NCBI GenBank assembly: GCA_902493345.1
Contig: CABUPM010000013.1
Span: 1 to 30,569, forward strand
Source: an uncultured Eubacteriales bacterium
GTDB lineage: Bacteria; Bacillota; Clostridia; Lachnospirales; Bianqueaceae
Reading direction: 5' to 3'
Length of the DNA stretch: 30,569 nucleotides
Position numbers and translations under genes: made by a program
The notes under the pieces: model-generated
Told to the model about the DNA's origin: nothing
Database searches by the model: none
What the model saw: only the letters and a program-made list of their open reading frames with translations
Shown here: one piece after another, positions 1 through 8,357 of the stretch
Position numbering within the stretch: the stretch's first letter is position 1
Layout: every line of letters begins with the position of its first letter

Positions 1-290
1 AGACACATTGTGAGAAGATCACGTACCGTGGCGGCGCGCAGCGGATCGGAAATCTCTTCCGGCAGGTCGTCAGGAAAAGCGTCTACAAGCTTTTCGTCGA
101 GGGAGAGCAGCCCCTCCTTTTGGGCGATTCCGACAGCCATCGAGGTGAAGCTTTTGCTGGCAGAATAGATATTGCGGCGGCAGGGATCGTCCCAGAGGGT
201 GCGGACGAGCTGACGGCCGTTCTGAGAGACGATGATACCCAAGGCACGCAGTGGTACGGCGCGTTTTTCAAATTCGGAAAGATGAATCAT
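1..290 (-). CDS. Beta-lactamase-family serine hydrolase, 3' end beyond window
   Basis: Only the first 96 or so residues lie in the window; the frame stays open to base 1. The ATG at 288-290 follows a GGAGG site about 7 bases upstream. Residues 41-50 read IYSASKSFTS, which contains the SxxK motif (Ser43, Lys46) of the beta-lactamase/transpeptidase-like fold. The following VGIAQKEGLLSLDEKL matches the usual helix after the catalytic serine in class C-like esterases and penicillin-binding-like hydrolases. There is no signal peptide before the motif, so a cytoplasmic esterase-type enzyme is more likely than a secreted beta-lactamase. The substrate cannot be told. The Tyr and HxG-type motifs that would confirm the family lie outside the window. 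Confidence 0.75.
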   Translation of the reverse strand, partial: MIHLSEFEKRAVPLRALGIIVSQNGRQLVRTLWDDPCRRNIYSASKSFTSMAVGIAQKEGLLSLDEKLVDAFPDDLPEEISDPLRAATVRDLLTMC

Positions 291-314
291 GGTCAATACC
301 TCCAGTTTTTTCTC

Positions 315-343
315 ATCATATCATAGGATCCGCGGGAATGCAA
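315..343 (-). promoter_or_regulatory. Sigma-A promoter of the serine hydrolase gene
   Basis: On the minus strand, TTGCAT (338-343) is separated by 17 bases from TATGAT (315-320), with a TG one base before the -10 (extended -10). Transcription would start near 308, giving a very short leader before the GGAGG site and the ATG at 290. Confidence 0.6.
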
Positions 344-400
344 GTACTCTCGAATGAGTGTGGCAAAAGTTACAAAAATGTTGCAGGTGTTAAAAAACAA

Positions 401-429
401 TTGACAGAGAATGCGAAAAATGGTATATT
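401..429 (+). promoter_or_regulatory. Sigma-A promoter of the CHAP hydrolase gene
   Basis: TTGACA at 401-406, a 17-base spacer, then TATATT at 424-429 with an extended -10 TG at 421-422. The predicted start lies near 436, about 30 bases before the ATG at 467. It stands back to back with the promoter at 315-343. Confidence 0.8.
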
Positions 430-466
430 CTATCGTAGATTGTACATAAGAAAGGTGAGTATAGCA

Positions 467-2737
467 ATGAAAAGACTTCGCAAGATTGTTGTCTGGCTGC
501 TGGCTGCGGCTATGCTGACGGAGACACTGCCGGTTGGGGCGGCAGAGACCTCCGCGAACGCTGAGTCTGTCCAGGCCTCTGCGGATGAGAAATATTTTCA
601 AACCAAATTGCCGAGATACGAGACGCCCTCCAGCGATAATCCGTATTACTTCAGCAGATTGAATGCTTTTGAAGCGACAGGATATTTCGGAATGCCGAAC
701 TGTACGGCGTACGCGTGGGGCAGAGCTTATGAATATTACGGTACAAGACCCGGACTCAGTACATTCAATGCCGGAGAGTGGTGGACCGATAATATCAATT
801 GGGGCGTGTATGAATATGGTTCCGAGCCGAGAGTCGGCGCGGTTGCCGTATGGGATAAATGGGATCAGGATGAGGGACATGTAGCCTTTGTCGAAGCGAT
901 CGACGGCGATAATATTGTGATTTCTGAGTCCGCGTGGCAAGGAGTCATGTTCCGAACCCGTACGATCAAGAAGGACAGTTCCAATTATCTGGCTGGCGGC
1001 ACGTATCGTTTCCTTGGATATATCTATGTAGATCAGGCGTATCAGGGCCGCAGTTCTTTGCCGGGTGAGCGGTGGAGGCTGTATGATAGTGTCAATGCGC
1101 GGTATGGCGCCGGAGTGAGCTATGGCACATGGCTTAGACTTCCTTCCGGTGCGGAGCTGGATATTACGGAAACCAAGCAGGCAGACGGATATCTCTGGGG
1201 TAAGTTTACTTATTCCGGAGTGACGGCATGGTGCATCCTGAATTATGCGGTCTGCATCTCCAATCCGAATGAGACGCCGGACCCGCCGGAGGAGGACCTG
1301 AAGGTAGAAGAGGATCGTGTGGTGGATACGACCAGCGGCATCAATCTTCGAAAGGGCCCGGGAACAAAATATGAAGTTATAACATGGCTGCTCAATAAGA
1401 CGCATATCAAGGTGAAGGCACTGGCTTACGGCGCGGAATACACTTGGGCGAAGATTCAGTATGAAGGCGTCGAGGGCTGGTGTGTATATGATTATACCAG
1501 AGCGTATGATCCGGCAATCGATGGTGATTCCTCTAAAGAAGACAGTTCGTCTGGAAGTGAGTCCTCCAAGGAGGATTCTTCCAAAGAGGATTCCTCCGGC
1601 AATGATTCTTCTAAACCGGATGAAGATAAGGATCCTCTTCTGAGTGTACCGGTAGAAGATCGTCCGATCCTCAAGATTTCCAGCCGCGGCGAGCATGTAA
1701 CGGCTCTGCAGGAAGCGCTGAATCAGTTGGGATATGAGAGCGGATCTGTAGATGGAATCTTTGGGGTCGCGACTGTAGCTGCGGTTAAGAAGTTCCAGCA
1801 GGAGAAGAGTCTGACCAGTGACGGGATTGTAGGACAGGCGACCTGGAAAGCGCTGTATGCGGCGGTAGAGGGCGGCAGCACCAAGCCGGATGACACGACG
1901 AAACCGGGCGACAGCAATAATAACAACAATAACAACAATAATAACGGAAATACCGGCAATGAAGAGGTAGATACTTCCGGATATCCGATGATCTATCGTT
2001 ATAAGACAGGAGTGACCGAATACGTTAAGAAGCTCCAGGAACGGCTGAACGCGTTAGGCTATGACTGCGGAGAGGTCGACGGAGTCTTTGGAACAGGAAC
2101 CTATAATCAGGTTATAGCGTTTCAGAAGGATCATGCGCTGGATGCGGACGGTATTGTTGGGCAGGATACCTGGGCGGCATTGTACAAGAAGGATGCCGAC
2201 ACCAAACCGGACACGCCAGACACACCGCCGACGCCCTCTGAGCCGGAGGAGGATTATTCTTCTTATCCGCTGCTGTACCGCTATAAATCTGGTGTGGAGG
2301 AATATATCAAGAAGCTGCAGGAGCGTTTAAACGCACTGGGATACGACTGCGGAACGGTCGATGGAGTCTTTGGATCCGGTACCCATAATCAGGTTCTGGC
2401 GTTCCAGAAGGCACAGGGACTGACGGCGGATGGTTATGTCGGGCAGGCGACCTGGGCGGCGCTCTATAAGAAAAAGGCAGAAGAAACTCCGCCTGTGCCG
2501 GAGACACCGAAAGAAGACTATGCTTCTTTCCCGATGATCCGCCGTTCACAGACAGGCGTAGAGGAATATGTCAAGAAGCTGCAGGAACGGTTAAACGCGT
2601 TGGGGTATGACTGCGGAGCGGTCGATGGGATTTTCGGATCCGGTACATACAATCAGGTTCTGGCATTTCAGAAGGCGAAGAATCTGATGGCTGACGGTAT
2701 CGTAGGACAGGCAACATGGGCAGCGCTGTATCAGTAA
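467..2737 (+). CDS. Secreted CHAP-domain peptidoglycan hydrolase with SH3 and four PG-binding repeats
   Basis: A 756-residue exported cell-wall enzyme. The frame is open upstream, but the ATG at 467 has an AAAGGTGAG ribosome site and starts a clean signal peptide (basic MKRLRK, hydrophobic core to about residue 18, likely cleavage near GAA at 24-26). Residues about 60-185 form a CHAP (NlpC/P60-like) amidase/endopeptidase domain with probable catalytic Cys79 in MPNCTAYAWG and His138 in EGHVAFVE. Two SH3-like wall-binding domains follow (about 202-262 and 284-346), then a Ser/Glu/Asp-rich linker (353-389). Four PG_binding_1 domains lie at 401-466, 507-575, 601-669 and 688-756. A run of ten asparagines (484-493) separates the first from the other three, which are nearly identical. 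The role is probably cleavage of stem peptides during growth, division or competition. The bond cleaved cannot be read from sequence. Confidence 0.88.
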   Translation: MKRLRKIVVWLLAAAMLTETLPVGAAETSANAESVQASADEKYFQTKLPRYETPSSDNPYYFSRLNAFEATGYFGMPNCTAYAWGRAYEYYGTRPGLSTFNAGEWWTDNINWGVYEYGSEPRVGAVAVWDKWDQDEGHVAFVEAIDGDNIVISESAWQGVMFRTRTIKKDSSNYLAGGTYRFLGYIYVDQAYQGRSSLPGERWRLYDSVNARYGAGVSYGTWLRLPSGAELDITETKQADGYLWGKFTYSGVTAWCILNYAVCISNPNETPDPPEEDLKVEEDRVVDTTSGINLRKGPGTKYEVITWLLNKTHIKVKALAYGAEYTWAKIQYEGVEGWCVYDYTRAYDPAIDGDSSKEDSSSGSESSKEDSSKEDSSGNDSSKPDEDKDPLLSVPVEDRPILKISSRGEHVTALQEALNQLGYESGSVDGIFGVATVAAVKKFQQEKSLTSDGIVGQATWKALYAAVEGGSTKPDDTTKPGDSNNNNNNNNNNGNTGNEEVDTSGYPMIYRYKTGVTEYVKKLQERLNALGYDCGEVDGVFGTGTYNQVIAFQKDHALDADGIVGQDTWAALYKKDADTKPDTPDTPPTPSEPEEDYSSYPLLYRYKSGVEEYIKKLQERLNALGYDCGTVDGVFGSGTHNQVLAFQKAQGLTADGYVGQATWAALYKKKAEETPPVPETPKEDYASFPMIRRSQTGVEEYVKKLQERLNALGYDCGAVDGIFGSGTYNQVLAFQKAKNLMADGIVGQATWAALYQ
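1916..1945 (+). repeat. AAT/AAC trinucleotide tract encoding poly-Asn linker
   Basis: Ten consecutive AAT or AAC codons encode residues 484-493 of the CHAP hydrolase. The mix of AAT and AAC makes slippage less likely than in a pure tract. Gain or loss of units would stay in frame and alter only linker length. Confidence 0.85.
1984..2734 (+). repeat. Three near-identical peptidoglycan-binding modules
   Basis: Residues 507-575, 601-669 and 688-756 of the CHAP hydrolase share blocks such as KKLQERLNALGYDCG and VGQATWAALY. The DNA is also very similar between copies, at offsets of about 282 and 261 bases, while the first module (401-466) is clearly divergent. This points to recent internal duplication of the C-terminal module and a possible site for copy-number change by recombination. 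Confidence 0.8.
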
Positions 2738-2742
2738 ATAAC

Positions 2743-2775
2743 AAAAGGACGGAGTCGATATCCGTCCTTTTCTTT
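2743..2775 (+). terminator. Intrinsic terminator of the CHAP hydrolase gene
   Basis: AAAAGGACGGA (2743-2753) pairs perfectly with TCCGTCCTTTT (2761-2771) around a 7-base loop and is followed by CTTT. It starts 6 bases after the stop codon. Confidence 0.85.
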
Positions 2776-2782
2776 ACAATAA

Positions 2783-2820
2783 AAAACACACGATGCAATA
2801 TGAAACGCACCGTGTGTTTT
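2783..2820 (-). terminator. Intrinsic terminator of the uxaBA transcript
   Basis: AAAACACACG (2783-2792) pairs with CGTGTGTTTT (2811-2820). Read leftward, the stem is followed by a T-run. It lies just past the uxaA stop, facing the terminator of the convergent CHAP gene. Confidence 0.75.
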
Positions 2821-2835
2821 GCTTTTTAGAAAATC

Positions 2836-4323
2836 TTACAGAACAACGCCGTCCTTGAAGATGGAGATTTCGCGATAACCATTGATCTCATTACGGGTTT
2901 CCTTACCGGAAGCAACGGACAGAATATAGCGGAAGAAGTCCTTGGATACCTCGTCCATACTCTTACCTTCCAGCAGCTGACCGGCATTATAGTCGATCCA
3001 GTTGGACTTGCGCTCTGCGAGAGCGGTGTTGGTCGCAACCTTTACAGTGGGTACCGGAGCGCCGACCGGAGTGCCGCGGCCCGTTGTAAACAGGATCATA
3101 TGGACACCGGCAGCGGTCAGGGAAGTGCAGGCAACGATATCATTGCCCGGACCCTGCAGCAGGTTCAGACCGGGTGTCTTCAGACGCTGGCCATAGGTCA
3201 GAACGTCACGCACATTGCCGCGTCCGCCCTTTTGCGTGCATCCCAGAGATTTTTCCTCCAGAGTCGTGATGCCGCCCTTTTTGTTGCCGGGAGAGGGGTT
3301 CTCATAAACGACCTGATTGTGACGGATGTAGTAATCCTTGAAGTTGTTGATCAGGCTGACTGTCTTGTCAAAGGTCGCCTCATCTTCACAATGGCTCATC
3401 AGGATGGTCTCCGCGCCAAACATCTCAGGAACTTCCGTCAGAACGGTGGTTCCGCCGCAGGCGCCCAGAAGATCCGAGAAAGCACCGACCAGCGGGTTGC
3501 CGGTAATGCCGGAGAAGCCGTCAGAACCGCCGCACTTCAGACCAACCTTCAGTTTGGAAACTGGACAGGGAGTCCGCTTAAACTGACTCGCGTATTCTAC
3601 CAGTTCCCCAATGATCTTGAGACCTGCCTCCAGCTCGTCTTCTACATCCTGTGTTACCAGGAAACGAACCCGTTCCGGATCCACATCGCCCAGAACCTTG
3701 GAGAACTCGCTCAGATTGTTGTTTTCGCATCCCAGACTCAATACCAGTACGCCGCCGGCGTTGGGATGATGGACCAGATCCGCAAGAATCTGCTGGGTAT
3801 TGTGATGATCTTCTCCAAGCTGAGAACATCCGAAAGGATGCACAAAGGTATAGATTCCGTCCACCTTATCTCCATACAGCTTAGTTGCTTCACGAGCCAG
3901 GGCCTCTGCGGAACGGTTGACGCAGCCGACCGTATTGACGATCCAGATCTCATTGCGGATGCCGACATCGCCGTTTTTACGAACATAACCGTCGAAGGTA
4001 GCTTCCTTGCCTTCCGGAAAATCCGGATACGGAGTCAGATTCGGTTGATAGGTATATTCCAAGGTTCCGGACAGATTGGTTTTGATGTTGTGCGTATGGA
4101 TCCAGGAACCCGCCGGAATATCGGTGATCGCATGTCCGATCGGAAAGCCATATTTGATGATATTCTCACCACAGGCAATATCCTTGACAGCAATCTTATG
4201 TCCCTTGGGGATCTCCTCCAGAGCGGTAACGCTGTAACCATCGGCAGCGACTACGGTTCCGGCCGGAATGATCTCCAGAGCGACAAATACATTGTCGTTC
4301 GGATGAATGTGCATATAATTCAT
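2836..4323 (-). CDS. uxaA: Altronate dehydratase
   Basis: A 495-residue cytoplasmic lyase that dehydrates D-altronate to 2-keto-3-deoxygluconate in galacturonate catabolism (EC 4.2.1.7). The ATG at 4323 was chosen because GGGAGGA lies 7 bases upstream; the 16 codons of open frame before it lack a site. Residues about 10-80 form the SAF domain (HPNDNVFVALEIIPAGT, then PAGSWIHTHN). The UxaA core follows with GYVRKNGDVGIRNEIWIVN, a LSLGCENNN segment, LKCGGSDGFSGITGNP and GRGTPVGAPVPTVKVATNT. The conserved cysteines fit a metal-dependent dehydratase. Length equals the usual full-length enzyme. It is downstream of uxaB in the same direction, 65 bases away, so the two probably form an operon. Galactarate dehydratase (GarD) is the main alternative, but the uxaB neighbour favours UxaA. 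Confidence 0.93.
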   Translation of the reverse strand: MNYMHIHPNDNVFVALEIIPAGTVVAADGYSVTALEEIPKGHKIAVKDIACGENIIKYGFPIGHAITDIPAGSWIHTHNIKTNLSGTLEYTYQPNLTPYPDFPEGKEATFDGYVRKNGDVGIRNEIWIVNTVGCVNRSAEALAREATKLYGDKVDGIYTFVHPFGCSQLGEDHHNTQQILADLVHHPNAGGVLVLSLGCENNNLSEFSKVLGDVDPERVRFLVTQDVEDELEAGLKIIGELVEYASQFKRTPCPVSKLKVGLKCGGSDGFSGITGNPLVGAFSDLLGACGGTTVLTEVPEMFGAETILMSHCEDEATFDKTVSLINNFKDYYIRHNQVVYENPSPGNKKGGITTLEEKSLGCTQKGGRGNVRDVLTYGQRLKTPGLNLLQGPGNDIVACTSLTAAGVHMILFTTGRGTPVGAPVPTVKVATNTALAERKSNWIDYNAGQLLEGKSMDEVSKDFFRYILSVASGKETRNEINGYREISIFKDGVVL

Positions 4324-4354
4324 TGATTTGTCCTCCCAATACTGAAGATATAAG

Positions 4355-4381
4355 AAAAGCGGCGGTAGCACCGCCGCTTTT
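4355..4381 (-). terminator. Terminator-like hairpin inside the uxaB-uxaA gap
   Basis: AAAAGCGGCGG (4355-4365) and CCGCCGCTTTT (4371-4381) form an 11-bp perfect stem with a 5-base loop, 8 bases past the uxaB stop and 32 bases before the uxaA start. Read leftward it is followed by a short interrupted T-run. It probably causes partial termination or protects the uxaB mRNA end. Complete termination would require a separate uxaA promoter, which I do not see in the 65-base gap. Confidence 0.6.
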
Positions 4382-4388
4382 TCAGAGC

Positions 4389-5909
4389 TTAGACAATAGA
4401 GGCGATAGCAGCCTTGGCGCCGTTCTTCAGGATGTTCTCAAGATGAGAAGCAACCAGATCGTTCAGACCCGCGACAGCGGTCAGATCCTGGCCCCACAGA
4501 GCGTCATTGGAGAGCACCTTAGCGGTCAGAGCCTTGACATCCTGGTCTGCAGCATATTCTTTCCAGATCTTTTCAAAGAATTCCAGAACCGGGACATCAT
4601 CCTGAATCTTATAAGTATCGCCCTTAACGGTACGAACACCGGTCATAGCGCGTCCTTCTACGCCCTCGCCGTGATAGAACGCGATCAGAGCAGCCAGACC
4701 AAAGGTCAGAACCTGCGGCAGCGCATGCTTACGCTCTACATAGGTCAGGAGAGAGGGAAGACAACGAGCCTTGAACTTAGAGGTGGAGTTCAGGGAGATA
4801 TCCAGAAGCATATGACGGATAAACGGATTTGCGAAACGCTCGGAAACAGCGGCGGTGTAATCCTCCAGCTCTTCCTTGGGCAGATCCAGTGTAGGAATGA
4901 TCTCCTCAAACAGACCCTTGTTCATGTACTTATGGATAACATCATCATCCATAAATTCCTTTACAGTATCCAGACCGGACAGGAAAGCGCCCAGAACCGT
5001 CATGGTATGAGCACCATTCAGGATACGAACCTTACGGGTACGGTAAGGAGTCATATCCGGAGTCCAGATAACATTCAGACCAGCCTGCGCCAGAGGAAGC
5101 TCTTCAGAGAAGTCGCCGCCCTCGATAACCCAGAAGTGGAAGGGCTCAGCCGTATTCAGAACATTGTCCTTGTAACCCAGCTTCTCGGTGATTGCGTCTA
5201 CTTCAGCTCTCGGATAACCGGTAACGATACGGTCTACCAGTGTGCTCAGGAAGTGGTTGGAATTCTCCAGCCATTCGATGAATTCAGGCTCATAGCCCCA
5301 TTCCTTGGCCAGACGCAGAACAATACCACGCAGCGTCGTACCATTCTTCTCGATCAGCTCGCAGGGGATGATAACCATTCCCTTGGAAGGATCGCCCTTG
5401 AATGCCTCATAACGTGCATGCAGGAAAACGGTCAGCTTACCGGGGTAAGAAGCCGGAGGAGTATCGGTCGGCTTGTCATCGGCACTGTATGCGATACCAG
5501 CCTCGGTGGTATTGGAGATGATAAAACGCAGATCCGGATTCTTAGCGCACTCCAGATAAGCATTAAAGTCAGCGTAAGGATTGATGCAGCGGCTGATGGA
5601 ATTGATGATCTCCTTGTCCTCGACAACCTTGCCGTCGGAGATACCGCGCAGCATCATGGTATACAAGCCATCCTGAGCGTTCAGCATATCGCAGACAGCA
5701 CCGAAAGTGATAGGCTGTACTACGCATACCTTACCGCCGAAAAGGCCCTGTTTGTTCATCTGATGAATCATCCAGTCTACAAATCCACGAAGGAAATTGC
5801 CCTCGCCAAACTGCAGAATTTTTTCCGGTAGATCCTGCCAGGGAGAAACCTTAACGTCTGCGGGAAACTGGAAGTCAGAATTTAATAATGCTTTGTTTAA
5901 TGATTCCAT
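4389..5909 (-). CDS. uxaB: Tagaturonate reductase (altronate oxidoreductase)
   Basis: A 506-residue NAD-dependent dehydrogenase that reduces tagaturonate to altronate (EC 1.1.1.58). The ATG at 5909 has AAAGGAG 10 bases upstream. The N-terminal half is the mannitol-dehydrogenase Rossmann domain with ILQFGEGNFLRGFVDWM (31-47). The C-terminal half carries KVRILNGAHTMTVLGAFLSG, where the lysine/asparagine/histidine block typical of the polyol-dehydrogenase superfamily active site is seen. The following uxaA uses its product, so the pair performs two consecutive steps. The isomerase uxaC and the KDG kinase/aldolase are not in the window. Fructuronate reductase (UxuB) or mannitol dehydrogenase are alternatives by domain alone; the uxaA context decides. 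Confidence 0.92.
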   Translation of the reverse strand: MESLNKALLNSDFQFPADVKVSPWQDLPEKILQFGEGNFLRGFVDWMIHQMNKQGLFGGKVCVVQPITFGAVCDMLNAQDGLYTMMLRGISDGKVVEDKEIINSISRCINPYADFNAYLECAKNPDLRFIISNTTEAGIAYSADDKPTDTPPASYPGKLTVFLHARYEAFKGDPSKGMVIIPCELIEKNGTTLRGIVLRLAKEWGYEPEFIEWLENSNHFLSTLVDRIVTGYPRAEVDAITEKLGYKDNVLNTAEPFHFWVIEGGDFSEELPLAQAGLNVIWTPDMTPYRTRKVRILNGAHTMTVLGAFLSGLDTVKEFMDDDVIHKYMNKGLFEEIIPTLDLPKEELEDYTAAVSERFANPFIRHMLLDISLNSTSKFKARCLPSLLTYVERKHALPQVLTFGLAALIAFYHGEGVEGRAMTGVRTVKGDTYKIQDDVPVLEFFEKIWKEYAADQDVKALTAKVLSNDALWGQDLTAVAGLNDLVASHLENILKNGAKAAIASIV

Positions 5910-5930
5910 TGCAAAATTGCTCCTTTCAAA

Positions 5931-5954
5931 GTGTGTTCCTATTTTGAAACACAC
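5931..5954. promoter_or_regulatory. Inverted repeat upstream of uxaB, candidate operator
   Basis: GTGTGTT (5931-5937) and AACACAC (5948-5954) are perfect 7-base arms around a 10-base spacer. The repeat lies 22 bases upstream of the uxaB start, between it and the clp stop. It may be an operator for a hexuronate repressor or a weak hairpin after clp. I find no clear -35/-10 pair for uxaB in the 62-base gap, so read-through from clp is possible. Confidence 0.4.
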
Positions 5955-5971
5955 CAGTATTTACTATTATT

Positions 5972-8296
5972 TTACACGATTTCGTTCCGTTTTTCAATAG
6001 TAATTTTATGATTTGCATCGAGAGTTATAAAAATCGCATCGTGGTCCTGAATTTTTCCGGCGAGATATTGCTCGGCAATCTCATCTTCAATCTCCCGCTG
6101 AATCAGTCGGCGGAGAGGACGGGCGCCATAGGCGGGATCATATCCCTTTTCTGCCAGATGGTCCATGACCTCGGGGGCGACCGTGATCTTCATATCATGC
6201 TCGGCAGCGGCCTTATAGATATCCTTAAGCATCAGTTCCACAATCTTGCGCAGATCCTCATGCGTCAGGGGCTCAAAGGTGATGATATCGTCCACACGGT
6301 TTAAGAATTCAGGCCGAAAGGCTTCCTTCAGAGCTGCCTGAATCTGCTGAGTCAGGGCAACCTGCTGATTGCCGGTAAAGCCAAGACTGTGGCCGGAAAG
6401 GTGAGAACCGGCATTGGTGGTCATAATGATGACGGTGTTCTCAAAATTGATCAGTCGGCCCTGGTTGTCGGTCAGTCGTCCGTCGTCCAGAATCTGCAGC
6501 AGCATGTTGAAGATATCCGGATGGGCCTTTTCGATTTCATCCAGCAGGACCACGGAGTAGGGGCGGCGGCGAACTTTTTCGGAAAGCTGCCCGCCTTCAT
6601 CATAGCCAACATATCCTGGGGGCGCGCCGATGAGCTTGGAGGCCGTGTGCTTTTCCATGTATTCGGACATATCCACACGGATCATCGCGTCCTCGGAACC
6701 GAAAAGCTCAGCCGCCAGAGTTTTGGCTAGTTCTGTCTTGCCCACGCCGGTCGGACCTGCGAAGATAAAGGAAGCAGGCCGATGAGCATTGCGGAATCCG
6801 CAGCGGCTGCGCCGAATGGCGCGGGATAGAGCGCTGACAGCGGCATCTTGTCCGACAACACGCTGATGAAGCCGTTCCTCCAGGTGCAGCAGCTTATCGG
6901 ACTCTTCCGTTGTAAGACGATGCACCGGGATTTTGGTCCAGGATTCTACAACCTGTGCGATATCCTCACGGGTCAGCGGCAGATGATCACACAGAGCCTG
7001 AACTCGGTCGATTTCCGCCTGAAGGCGCGGCTCTTCAGAACGGCAGTTGGCAGCCTCTTCAAAATTCTCCTGGGACGCCGCGTTTTCCTTGCGCTGAATG
7101 ACAGCGGTCAATTGACGTTTGAGTTCGTCCAGCTTGAGCAGACTCTCGTTATGGAGATTGACTTTTGCTGCGGCCTCATCGATGAGATCGATCGCCTTAT
7201 CCGGAAGATATCTCTGGTGGATATAGCGTGTGGACATCTGTACCGCGTCCTCAAGAACACTGTCAGGGATCGATACATTATGGAAAGCCTCGTAGTGAGG
7301 GCGGATTCCCTTTAGAATCTCAACGGTTTCCTCAGGGGTCGGCTCGTCCACGATGACCGGCTGGAAGCGGCGTTCCAGGGCAGAGTCCTTTTCAATGTAT
7401 TTTCGATATTCATCCAGTGTTGTAGTACCGATCAGCTGAATCTGCCCCTTGGCCAGAGCCGGCTTCAGAATATTGGCGGCATTCATCGCGTTCTGTGCGT
7501 CGCCAGCGCCGATCAGATTATGGATTTCGTCAATTACGAGAATGATATGGCCATCCTGAATGACCTCATTGATGATTCCTTTCATACGGCCCTCAAATTG
7601 TCCGCGGAACTGTGTTCCGGCTACAAGGCCGGTCAGATCCAGAAGACGGATTTCTTTGTTGAGCAGCTTGACAGGTACCTGACGGCGGGCGATTCGAAGC
7701 GCCAGTCCTTCCGCGATCGCGGTTTTACCGACACCGGGTTCGCCGAGAAGCACCGGATTGTTTTTGGTCCGTCGGTTCAGAATCTGCATAACGCGCTCAA
7801 TCTCTTTATCGCGGCCTACAATGGTATCGATTTCTCCTGCACGGGCCTGATCCGTCAGGCTCGTACTGTAACGCATCAAATTGGGCATTTTTTTGGCACG
7901 GCGTTTATTGCGCAGTGCGTCTTCTTCTGTGTCCGAGGAAGAGCCCGAAGAATCTTCTGCGGTAAATTCCGTGGGCAGGTCTCCGTTTTCGTCTTCTCCG
8001 CCCTGCGGCGTGGAGCCAGAGAGCATATCCATAAGTCCGGGAGGCATCATAGAAGACAGCGCTCCCATCTCCTGACTCAGCTGTTCCGGATCTACATCCT
8101 GCATCATATCGGAAATCTGTTTATTCATAGCCTCTGCCTGTTCATCTGTCATGCCGCTTTGAGAAAAGAGTTCTTTCAGCTGCATTCCCTGCTTGTGAGC
8201 GCAGGCAAGGCAGAGAGCGAGACGGGTTGTCTTTCCGCCCTCCAGCTTATTCATAAAGATGACGGCCGGATTTTTTTTGCAGATTTGACAAAGCAT
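5972..8296 (-). CDS. clpE: ClpE-like AAA+ unfoldase with N-terminal zinc finger
   Basis: A 774-residue HSP100 protein expected to unfold proteins for ClpP. The ATG at 8296 (AAGGAG 8 bases upstream) is preferred over an in-frame GTG at 8305 that overlaps the ribosome site. Residues 3-32 hold two CxxC pairs (Cys3, Cys6, Cys29, Cys32), the zinc finger that replaces the Clp-N repeat in ClpE. A low-complexity linker spans about 95-135. AAA domain 1 has Walker A GEPGVGKT (185-192) and Walker B around 253-257. A UVR-like coiled segment (about 386-430) is followed by AAA domain 2, with Walker A GPTGVGKT (514-521) and LLDEIEKAH (from 584). LGF at 638-640 fits the ClpP-docking loop. ClpC is the alternative, but its double N domain is absent. 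It has its own promoter and lies upstream of uxaB. Confidence 0.85.
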   Translation of the reverse strand: MLCQICKKNPAVIFMNKLEGGKTTRLALCLACAHKQGMQLKELFSQSGMTDEQAEAMNKQISDMMQDVDPEQLSQEMGALSSMMPPGLMDMLSGSTPQGGEDENGDLPTEFTAEDSSGSSSDTEEDALRNKRRAKKMPNLMRYSTSLTDQARAGEIDTIVGRDKEIERVMQILNRRTKNNPVLLGEPGVGKTAIAEGLALRIARRQVPVKLLNKEIRLLDLTGLVAGTQFRGQFEGRMKGIINEVIQDGHIILVIDEIHNLIGAGDAQNAMNAANILKPALAKGQIQLIGTTTLDEYRKYIEKDSALERRFQPVIVDEPTPEETVEILKGIRPHYEAFHNVSIPDSVLEDAVQMSTRYIHQRYLPDKAIDLIDEAAAKVNLHNESLLKLDELKRQLTAVIQRKENAASQENFEEAANCRSEEPRLQAEIDRVQALCDHLPLTREDIAQVVESWTKIPVHRLTTEESDKLLHLEERLHQRVVGQDAAVSALSRAIRRSRCGFRNAHRPASFIFAGPTGVGKTELAKTLAAELFGSEDAMIRVDMSEYMEKHTASKLIGAPPGYVGYDEGGQLSEKVRRRPYSVVLLDEIEKAHPDIFNMLLQILDDGRLTDNQGRLINFENTVIIMTTNAGSHLSGHSLGFTGNQQVALTQQIQAALKEAFRPEFLNRVDDIITFEPLTHEDLRKIVELMLKDIYKAAAEHDMKITVAPEVMDHLAEKGYDPAYGARPLRRLIQREIEDEIAEQYLAGKIQDHDAIFITLDANHKITIEKRNEIV

Positions 8297-8357
8297 AGCA
8301 ATCACTCCTTACCATTATTACCAATGTATCTTTTTATGTCAAAAATACATTAAAAAT

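Noticed and set aside
293..1696. Long open frame on the minus strand under the CHAP gene
   Set aside because: It is antisense to a gene with clear domains, has no ribosome site, and its protein resembles no family.
3100..5831. Long plus-strand open frames (408 and 502 codons) across uxaA and uxaB
   Set aside because: They are mirror frames of two strongly recognised enzymes. Their proteins have no coherent domains, and codon use follows from the opposite strand.
8337..8342. TTGACA with a possible AATAAT -10 ahead of the clpE-like gene, or a CtsR half-site
   Set aside because: The start would fall on the ribosome site. The second heptad needed for a CtsR operator is not recognisable, while a better promoter lies at 8358-8386.
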